64,000 nt of DNA from Lamellibrachia satsuma (taxonomy: Eukaryota > Annelida > Polychaeta > Sabellida > Siboglinidae). Each line of letters starts with the position of its first letter. The stretch's first letter is position 1. The translations under genes and the position numbers were made by a program. Positions 53,998 to 64,000 of the stretch are shown one piece after another. The notes under the pieces were generated by a model. It ran no database searches. It had not been told where the DNA came from and saw nothing but the letters and a program-made list of their open reading frames with translations. The stretch covers positions 3,931,501 through 3,995,500 of the forward strand of contig BSQZ01000033.1 of the NCBI GenBank assembly GCA_033239005.1, in the 5' to 3' direction.

Positions 53998-54650
53998 TGT
54001 ACAGCTTGAGGACCCGTGCACTGTACAGCTTGAGGACCTGTGCACTGTACAGCTTGAGGACCTGTGCACTGTACAGCTTGAGGACCCGTGCACTGTACAG
54101 CTTGAGGACCTGTGCACTGTGCAGCTTGAGGACCCGTGCACTGTACAGCTTGAGGACCTGTGCACTGTACAGCTTGAGGACCTGTGCACTGTACAGCTTG
54201 AGGACCCGTGCACTGTACAGCTTGAGGACTCATGCCCTGTACAGCTTGAGGACCCGTGCCCTGTACAGCTTGAGGACCCGTGCCCTGTACAGCTTGAGGA
54301 CCCGTGCCCTGTACAGCTTGAGGACCCGTGCACTGTACAGCTTGAGGACCCCTGCCCTGTACAGCTTGAGGACCCGTGCACTGTACAGCTTGAAGACTCA
54401 TGCCCTGTACAGCTTGAGGACTCATGCCCTGTACAGCTTGAGGACTCATGCCCTGTACAGCTTGAGGACCCGTGCCCTGTACAGCTTGAGGACTCATGCC
54501 CTGTACAGCTTGAGGACCCGTGCCCTGTACAGCTTGAGGACCCGTGTCCTGTACAGCTTGAGGACCCGTGTCCTGTACAGCTTGAGGACCCGTGTCCTGT
54601 ACAGTTTGACGACCCGTGCACTGTACAGCTTGAGAACCCGCGCCCTGTGT
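53998..54650. repeat. 24-bp minisatellite
   Basis: About 27 units of CTGTACAGCTTGAGGACCCG plus TGCC. The period of 24 keeps long frames open on both strands (for example repeated VQLEDPCP); no sign of splicing or conservation supports a gene. Confidence 0.95.
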
Positions 54651-54673
54651 GGTGTTGTTTCACTAAATGGACA

Positions 54674-54804
<131 letters not shown>

Positions 54805-56940
54805 TGATGGTTACCCATTTTAGCCTGAGGACTGATTTGTGGTTTGTGCAACCATCTGACAAGCCATGGAAATCTAAATCGCATGACAGTGATTGTTCAT
54901 TCTACCACACATGGTACACTGATAAATGGCATTTAGTTGGTGTAGTAAGATCTCTGTCTGGTGCTGCACACTACAAATATGTCAGGGAGACTTCCCACAT
55001 CTGGAACTGATCTGGTCTGTACTCTTAGATCTCTACATCTATTTGATGTATTTCCCTTCACATAATCTACATGTCCTGCATGCCCCAGTTACTCGCCAAA
55101 CCATTCTTGGTTTTCTTGTTTGGTCAAATTGTTTAAACCTCTCTTTTCTTTTAAAGTGACACTAGTAATGTTCTCATTAATCAATCAGCTAATAAGAATT
55201 TGTCATAAAATTCAATCACTTAAGCCGCGAACACACCTGTCCATTTCTGTCATCTGCACTAGGCTTACGTAGTATGTCATCCATTGTTTTAAACAAGACG
55301 AACTGCAACGTAGTCCACATCCGGACCAATTTGTGCAGAAGTGGACGGCGTTGCAGTTATCTGTGTTTAAATAATGCAAAACAATGACGGACTATGGACG
55401 ACGGGTGTGGATGGCGGAAGTGGTGTGTTTGCTGCTTAATCACTTAATAACTCTATAAGTAAATATACTTTAAACAAATTACTGAAGAAGAGTTTAGTAG
55501 AAATGTAAAGCTGCTTCAAATCTATAATTTTCATGTAATTTTACTTATTACTTTTAATAATTATATAAGGACACATCACATTTAACATTCATTGTTTGAG
55601 AGGTCACATGGTCAGGAAGAAAGCAACAATAAGCTTAGACTAGCAAGAGTTAATGTCTTTTGTCTTTTCCTGAAGCACAAGAATAAATGCTCCCAAAATA
55701 AAAATCAGTTTACTGTTACGAAATGCAGGTGGAATGCGATAAACACATGTAACATGTTCGGGCACCCACTTAACAAAAGGTTATCTTAATTCCAGCTACA
55801 TTCCTGCTAATGACTGGCTATTTTTAGAAACAGTTTGTCTGCCAACAACTACCCATTGGCCGACTGTCACCCCACCGATTTTTCAGATGTCCACAAAAAG
55901 TGTTGCCAACTGTTGGTGGAGAACACACACACACACACACAACAACATTTTGCTATGTTGATATTGCATTATTTGGTCTACTTTCTGACACATGGATATA
56001 TAGATTAAATAATCTGCCATTACGGGCATTACATGCATGCTGTGCACAGCTGTAATATGGTAATGACTGCAACCTTGTAACTAATCATGTGGTATGTAAT
56101 AACTGCACTTTGTAATGCAATACAGATTGTGATAGCTGTGGTGATATTATCTGGTAGTCCTTGTAGTATTCAGTAACAAATACAAATAACATTATTGAAT
56201 GAAAAAATATTGCTATTTTTGTAGAATTAGTTTTGTTAAAGGTGACATGGAAATGTTTCATCAGATTTCCTAAATTTGTAGGTATCAACCCAACATTGCA
56301 CAAATTCAATCAAATTTGACAAAACAAACAAATGCAAACATGAGTTATGTGATAATGAAAATATTTAGCTACCCACTAACTAGTTAGGTTATCGTTTCAA
56401 AATAATTATCAGTGTGACATCTGTGCTAGACAGAAATTATAAACTTTTTAAGTTGCTAATCTAAACACAATGTAGCTAACGTCATTAAAAAAAATCTATA
56501 TAAATGTGCTAGATATTTAATAAATGTCACACTCGGAAAAAACCACAAAGTCTGGGTGCAAAGAATGTCACCCTGGTGTCAATGGCCTAGATCTACATTC
56601 CATTGCTATGACCAACATTTAGATTATAGTCATTATTATGTCAACAGAACATGTGTACTCAACTAAAGAATTTATTCACAGACATTTAGTTACGGCGTTA
56701 TAGGTGTGTTTAGCGTTGTATCCACCCCACTGCTCAAATTGTTTTACAATTCACTCTATGGTACATTGTTCAAAAGAATATCAACTGTACTTTTAGAGGA
56801 AGCATTCAACTGTACTGTACAAAAGCTATTTGTTCACACAACTGCACCAGTTTTCATAGCCAGGTATTTAGAAAGGCACAGCTGAGTAAGTTAGGAACAT
56901 GTGGATGTGAACAGTAGCAGGAGGATTCAAACTTCTATGA
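54805..56940. other. Unassigned region
   Basis: AT-rich, an (AC)n tract at 55919-55940, no coding segment or element I can recognise. Confidence 0.4.
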
Positions 56941-56949
56941 CTATGCTAC

Positions 56950-57030
56950 TGCTATAGCACTGTCACACCACTGGGGTATACAGCCATATATATATATATA
57001 TATAGCACTGTCACACCACTGGGGTATACA

Positions 57031-57102
<72 letters not shown>

Positions 57103-57124
57103 TGTCACACCACTGGGGTATACA

Positions 57125-57192
<68 letters not shown>

Positions 57193-57215
57193 TGTCACAC
57201 CACTGGGAGTATACA

Positions 57216-57269
<54 letters not shown>

Positions 57270-57294
57270 CACTGTCACACCACTGGGGTATACA

Positions 57295-57339
<45 letters not shown>

Positions 57340-57399
57340 CACTGTCACACCACTGGGGTATACAGCCATATATATATATATTCTATATTCTGACTATAT

Positions 57400-57436
<37 letters not shown>

Positions 57437-57845
57437 CACTGTCGCACCACTGGGGTATATACAGCCACATATATAGCACTGTCACACCACTGGGGTATAT
57501 ATATATATATATAGCACTGTCACACCACTGGGGTATATAGCCACATATATAGCACTGTCACACCACTGGAGTATACAGCCACATATATAGCACAGTCACA
57601 CCACTGGGGTATATAGCCACATATATAGCACTGTCACACCACTGGGGTATACAGCCACATATATAGCACTGTCACACCACTGGAGTATACAGCCACATAT
57701 ATATAGCACTGTCACATCACTGGAGTATACAGCCATATATATAGCACTGTCACACCACTGGAGTATACAGCCACATATATAGCACTGTCACACCACTGGG
57801 GTATACAGCCACATATATAGCACTGTCACACCACTGGGGTATACA

Positions 57846-57884
<39 letters not shown>

Positions 57885-57963
57885 CACTGTCACACCACTG
57901 GGGTATACAGCCATATATATATATATATATATAGCACTGTCACACCAGGGGGATAGTTCTACA

Positions 57964-58014
<51 letters not shown>

Positions 58015-58039
58015 CACTGTCACACCACTGGGGTATACA

Positions 58040-58074
<35 letters not shown>

Positions 58075-58087
58075 TATATTCTATGAC

Positions 58088-58133
<46 letters not shown>

Positions 58134-58426
58134 CACTGTCGCACCACTGGGGTATACAGCCACATATATAGCACTGTCATACCACTGGGGTATACAGCCA
58201 TATATATAGCACTGTCACACCACTGGGGTATATAGCCACATATATAGCACTGTCACACCACTGGAGTATACAGCCACATATATATAGCACTGTCACACCA
58301 CTGGAGTATACAGCCACATATATAGCACTGTCACACCACTGGTGTATACAGCCACATATATAGCACTGTCACACCACTGGGGTATACAGCCACATATATA
58401 GCACTGTCACACCACTGGGGTATACA

Positions 58427-58469
<43 letters not shown>

Positions 58470-58493
58470 CACTGTCACACCACTGGGGTATAC

Positions 58494-58553
<60 letters not shown>

Positions 58554-60140
58554 CACTGTCACACCACTGGGGTATACAGCCATATATATATATATATATA
58601 TATTCTATATTCTATGACTATATAAAATATATATATATATATATATATATATAGCACTGTCCACCACTGGGGTATACAGCCACATATATAGCACTGTCAC
58701 ACCACTGGGGTATACAGCCATATATATAGCACTGTCACACCACTGGGGTATATAGGCACATATATAGCACTGTCACACCACTGGAGTATACAGCCACATA
58801 TATAGCACAGTCACACCACTGGGGTATATAGCCACATATATAGCACTGTCACACCACTGGGGTATACAGCCACATATATAGCACTGTCACACCACTGGAG
58901 TATACAGCCACATATATATAGCACTGTCACATCACTGGAGTATACAGCCATATATATAGCACTGTCACACCACTGGAGTATACAGCTACATATATAGCAC
59001 TGTCACCCCACTGGGGTATACAGCCACATATATAGCACTGTCACCCCACTGGGGTATACAGCCACATATATAGCACTGTCACACCACTGGAGTATACAGC
59101 CACATATATAGCACTGTCACACCACTGGAGTATACAGCCATATATATAGCACTGTCACACCACTGGGGTATACAGCCACATATATAGCACTGTCACATCA
59201 CTGGAGTATACAGCCATATATATAGCACTGTCACACCACTGGAGTATACAGCCACATATATAGCACTGTCACATCACTGGAGTATACAGCCACATATATA
59301 GCACTGTCACATCACTGGAGTATACAGCCATATATATAGCACAGTCACACCACTGGAGTATACAGCCACATATATAGCACTGTCACACCACTGGAGTATA
59401 CAGCCACATATATAGCACTGTCACCCCACTGGGGTATACAGCCACATATATAGCACTGTCACCCCACTGGGGTATACAGCCACATATATAGCACTGTCAC
59501 ACCACTGGAGTATACAGCCACATATATAGCACTGTCACATCACTGGAGTATACAGCCATATATATAGCACTGTCACACCACTGGGGTATACAGCCACATA
59601 TATAGCACTGTCACATCACTGGAGTATACAGCCATATATATAGCACAGTCACACCACTGGAGTATACAGCCACATATATAGCACTGTCACATCACTGGAG
59701 TATACAGCCACATATATAGCACTGTCACATCACTGGAGTATACAGCCATATATATAGCACAGTCACACCACTGGAGTATACAGCCACATATATAGCACTG
59801 TCACATCACTGGAGTATACAGCCACATATATAGCACTGTCACACCACTGGAGTATACAGCCATATATATAGCACAGTCACACCACTGGAGTATACAGCCA
59901 CATATATAGCACTGTCACATCACTGGAGTATACAGCCACATATATAGCACTGTCACACCACTGGAGTATACAGACATATATATAGCACTGTCACACCACT
60001 GGAGTATACAGCCACATATATAGCACTGTCACACCACTGGAGTATACAGCCACATATATAGCACTGTCACATCACTGGAGTATATAGCCACATATATAGC
60101 ACTGTCACACCACTGGAGTATACAGACATATATATAGCGT
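56950..60140. repeat. 38-bp minisatellite with embedded (TA)n and higher-order structure
   Basis: About 75-80 units of GCACTGTCACACCACTGGGG plus TATACAGCCACATATATA. Between 56980 and 58640 the terminal ATATAT of many units has expanded to long (TA)n; from 58670 on units are compact. A TTCTATATTCTATGACTATA insert recurs near 57380, 58070 and 58600, marking higher-order blocks. Confidence 0.95.
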
Positions 60141-60366
60141 TGTCAATTAATGATTATCAATGAAATGAAACTACAAGAACCTGACAAGTTCAGATCGGTG
60201 CACACTAAATCAAGCGGCCAACATGGAAGACTCAATTAGTAACTGGGGTACAGAGATAGTGTCAAGACGTGTATCACAAAAACACACACTCATATCACAT
60301 GCAGCTTACAGCCCTTGCACCCAGCTAGGCTATGGAAGGGAGCATGTGCCAAGAATATGTCCTGTA

Positions 60367-61890
60367 TGTGCTACAGTAACAGAGAGAGGTATGTCTACAG
60401 TAACAGAAAGAGATATGTCTACAGTAACAGAGAGAGATATGTCTACAGTAACAGAGAGAGGTATGTCTACAGTAACAGAAAGAGATATGTCTACAGTAAC
60501 AGAGAGAGGTATGTCTACGGTAACAGAGAGAGGTGTGTCTACGGTAACAGAGAGAGGTATGTCTACAGTAACAGAGAGAGATATGTCTACAGTAACAGAG
60601 AGAGGTATGTCTACAGTAACAGAGAGACTGAGAGAGTACGTATACAGTAACAGAGAGGTGTGTCTACAGTAACAGAGAGAGGTGTGTCTACAGTAACAGA
60701 GAGAGGTGTGTCTACAGTAACAGAGAGAGGTGTGTCTACAGTAACAGAGAGAGGTATGTCTACAGTAACAGAGAGAGGTATGTCTACAGTAACTGAGAGA
60801 TGTGTGTCTATGGTAACAGAGAGAAGCATGTCTACAGTAACAGAGAGGTGTGTCTGCAGTAACAGAGAGGTATGTCTACAGTAACAGAGAGAGGTGTGTC
60901 TACGGTAACAGAAAGAGATATGTCTACAGTAACAGAGAGAGGTATGTCTACACTGTACAGTAACAGAAAGAGATATGTCTACAGTATTAGAGAGAGGTAT
61001 GTCTACAGTAACAGAAAGAGATATGTCTACAGTAACAGAGAGAGGTATGTCTACGGTAACAGAGAGAGGTATGTCTACAGTATGAGAGAGAGATATGTCT
61101 ACAGTAACAGAGAGAGGTATGTCTACAGTAACAAAGAGAGGTATGTCCACAGTAACAGAGAGAGGTATGTACTACAGTAACAGAGAGACTGAGAGAGTAC
61201 GTATACAGTAACACAGAGGTGTATCTACAGTAACAGAAACAGGTACGTCTGCAGTAACAGAGAGCAGTGTGTCTACAGTAATAGAGAAAGGTATGTTTAC
61301 AGTAACAGAGAGAGGTATGTCTATAGAAACAGAGATAGGTATGTACTATAGTAACAGAGATAGGTATATACTACAGTAACAGAGATAGGTATATACTACA
61401 GTAACAGAGATAGGTATGTACTACAGTAACAGAAATAGGTATGTACTACAGTAACATAGATAGGTATGTACTACAGTAACAGAGATAGGTATGTACTACA
61501 GTAATGGAGATAGGTCTGTACTACAGTAACAGAGATAGGTATGTATTACAGTAACAGAGATAGGTATGTACTACAGTAACATAGATAGGTATGTGCTACA
61601 GTAACAGAGATATATCTGTGCTACAGTAACAGAGATAGGTATGTATTACAGTAACAGAGATAGGTATGTATTACAGTAACAGAGATATGTCTGTGCTACA
61701 GTAACAGAGATAGGTATGTATTACAGTAACAGAGATAGGTATGTACTACACTAACATAGATAGGTATGTGCTACAGTAACAGAGATATGTCTGTACTACA
61801 GTAACAGAGATAGGTATATACTACAGTAACATATATAGGTATGTGCTACAGTAACAGAGATAAGTATGTACTACAGTAACATAGATAGCT
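60367..61890. repeat. 24/25-bp minisatellite
   Basis: About 62 units. First part: AGTAACAGAGAGAGGTATGT plus CTAC (24 bp); from about 61330: AGTAACAGAGATAGGTATGT plus ACTAC (25 bp). Frames such as repeated STVTERGM follow from the 24-bp period and end where it becomes 25. Confidence 0.95.
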
Positions 61891-62173
61891 GTATACAAAA
61901 TGGAGCAACAACCACACGAGTTCCAACCACAACAAAGAACACAAATGGAACGAACGGCTATTGATTCACTTCATACGTCCACACACTACTGACTTTAGAC
62001 CACCCTCATCATCACAGCACAGATCAGAAGTTAACAACTGACTAGATCATAATCATAAATTCCCGTGAGGCAATGGCTACTCACAAATGCTAAGACCAGC
62101 AGACAAAATAATCAACATAATGTCTACATTAAAAATGCAGAGACACAATAATGACACAGGTCAAAATGTTTAA

Positions 62174-62555
62174 AGCCGGCGTGATATAGTAAAGTGACCC
62201 CCATAGAATTAAGTCACTTTTCTATAACAGAAAAGTGACCCCCTCTATTGAATTGTGACACACACATTGTATTTCTTAACTGATCAAATCCCTCCATTTG
62301 TATACATTGTTACAATGTAATAAAATAATTATCATTATTTACGCATTATGTAGTTACATATAATATTATGCTACTAATCAAACATAAATATGTCATGAAA
62401 CTCCTAACCACTAACTATGTCGTAACATAATTTTTTAGGATGGGGGTCACATTTCTATAGGGGGTCACGATTCTATGGGCTCATTTACGCCTCATTACTA
62501 TAGAAAAGTGACCCTGGGGTCATATTTCTATGTCACTTTTCTATACAACACCAGG
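62174..62555. mobile_element. Candidate piggyBac-like MITE
   Basis: TTAA at both borders (62170-62173 and 62556-62559). Inverted ends share TATAGnAAAGTGAC; internal motifs TATAGAAAAGTGACCC and GGGGGTCAC recur in both directions. About 382 bp, no coding capacity. The terminal match is only moderate. Confidence 0.5.
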
Positions 62556-62559
62556 TTAA

Positions 62560-64000
62560 ACTGCTAAACGAGAATGAACGAATAACTAAACGGTGGCAAT
62601 GACCTGCACTGTGATTCAACAAAGCAACATTAAATTTTGTTCTCTTTTTATTGTGTGGCATAAATGACAGAATCATGATCCTGTAGCGTTCTGTCTGGCT
62701 GCTACAGTGGACAGGATAAACTGGTAGATGGTAGGGTTAAGATGATCTTTCCAACAGCGACCCATGTTTCCCTAACTGACAACTCATGAAGGTCTGTTGG
62801 GCAAATGTCCATTGGTGAACTGTCCGAGATTCATACCCAACACCTCACTTCCTGTCACATGACTGTCTACCCCATGATATATCTTCAGTCTATATCGCCT
62901 ACTAACCAGGTGAAACAGGAAATCATTAATACTCATTTAATGTGCTCTTAGTGAACCTGCCATAGAGGAGGTAGTTGATTAATTGAGTGGGATCACTGCA
63001 GACTCTGACAGTTTGCTCAACGGCTTGTACAACTGGTGGTAGATCAGTATCCAACACACTTATCACAGTGCAGATAACACCATGCATGGCAATGATTCAT
63101 CAGTACCATTATTAAATATGACGTATTGGCCACGACATGAACAGAAGTTGACTTGCCAGCTATTCAATAGAATAAGGTGGGCAATTTGTCAGAGATTTGG
63201 CAATTTGGCAATTTTATTCAACAGAATGAGGGGGCAATTTGGCAGAGATACTACTTATGGTACATCCACTACTTACACTCATTAACCCGAGTGCACTGAC
63301 AGGTCAACTGTCAGCCAGATGATTCAGGTCAGAGAGTAAATCATTCAAGGGCTCTGGGATGGCTATTTTCGATTTCAGCTGTTTCAATAAAAGATTTCAG
63401 GTTAACTATTTCGTTTTCAGTTATATAGTTATTAACTAACACAACATGAATAAAACTTTCACTTTTAGCTAGTGTTCAATCATATAGTACTATGAATGAA
63501 TTGTTTATTTCCTGAAACCCCCCAGAAAGATAAAAAGTCTGTGTCACTGGTAAAATGCCAGGAGCGCTTGATTAACAAATGTGATTCACAGGTGCCAGAA
63601 ATAACTGCACAATACAGTTGTATGTAAAATGCACCAGTAAAATATTTTTTGCAACATTTTACATCACATTCAGGTGACAAATTTCAGCATACATTTTAAG
63701 CCATGGGTACAAATAAAAAACCTGTCAATCAATATTTCTCTTGTGCATTAAAATGTAACGTGTCTGTGGTTGCCATAGTGTCATTCATTTTGCTTATTTC
63801 AGCTAAAGATCATTTCTATTCTGACACCAACCCATTGTATTTATTTAGTACGATATCAATCATAACTGCATAGGTAACACAAAAAATGCATTGTGTTTAC
63901 TCTATGCTTGATCGATTCCATAATGTTACAACCAGCACAAATCGCTGTTTGTATTATGCTTCTTCTCATATGGAATGTTAGTGTTTGCACTAGCAATCAG
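62560..64000. other. Right edge, nothing recognised apart from a repeat fragment
   Basis: GGGCAAATGTCC followed by GGTGAACTGTCCGAGATTC at about 62795-62828 resembles the end of the TIR element at 45.9-47.0 kb. No exon is seen. Confidence 0.4.

Noticed and set aside
60223..61214. STVTERGM-type repeat ORFs and their antisense frames
   Set aside because: Product of the 24-bp array; frames end where the period becomes 25.

Overview
The window is animal nuclear DNA. It holds two spliced gene loci with GT-AG introns, clear homologues of animal proteins, non-LTR retrotransposons, a Penelope-like element, tRNA-derived SINEs, several TIR elements and a very heavy load of micro- and minisatellites. 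Intron size, repeat density and repeat types suggest a lophotrochozoan-like marine invertebrate, possibly a mollusc. The species cannot be fixed from sequence alone. No prokaryotic, viral-genome or CRISPR feature is seen.

Plus strand, 1-30 kb: two tandem paralogues of a long-chain acyl-CoA synthetase of the ACSL1/5/6 type. ACSL-A enters from the left and only its last six coding exons are present (998-5463). ACSL-B has 21 recognisable coding exons (14011-29977) and would encode about 673 residues. The last six exons of A and B have identical lengths (117, 54, 90, 108, 72, 138 nt). ACSL-B has a non-GT donor after exon 3 and a GC donor after exon 15. It is either a functional gene with unusual splice sites (or a sequence error), or a copy beginning to decay.

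Minus strand, 51.25-34.38 kb: a complete heparan sulfate N-deacetylase/N-sulfotransferase (NDST) gene with 12 coding exons. All phases are compatible and the product is 900 residues: a type II membrane protein with the deacetylase half followed by the PAPS-dependent sulfotransferase half. ACSL-B and NDST are convergent, with about 4.4 kb between their stop codons.

The most unusual signal is in the minisatellites. Two large arrays are tandem amplifications of splice junctions of these genes. A 37-bp array (16842-18114, about 34 copies) starts inside ACSL-B exon 8 and each copy carries the exon end plus its 5' splice site. A 60-bp array (41641-43318, about 28 copies) starts inside NDST exon 5 and nearly every copy carries that exon's 3' splice site and first coding bases. 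A third, embryonic case duplicates both splice sites of one short ACSL-B intron (15613-15800). Decoy sites in the arrays would shift the frame or introduce a stop.

Other layout: 5.5-14 kb is intergenic, with a broken LINE (7.33-8.1 kb), a CR1/L2-like LINE inserted into a minisatellite (9.5-11.0 kb) and a large CCATGG-rich inverted-repeat cluster (13.5-13.95 kb). 30-34 kb holds the ACSL-B 3' region, a pogo/Tigger-like TIR element and an 88-bp array. 51.3-64 kb, upstream of NDST, is dominated by 24-, 38- and 24/25-bp arrays and (TA)n tracts with no convincing gene. A possible 58-residue ORF lies in an ACSL-B intron (22506-22682).
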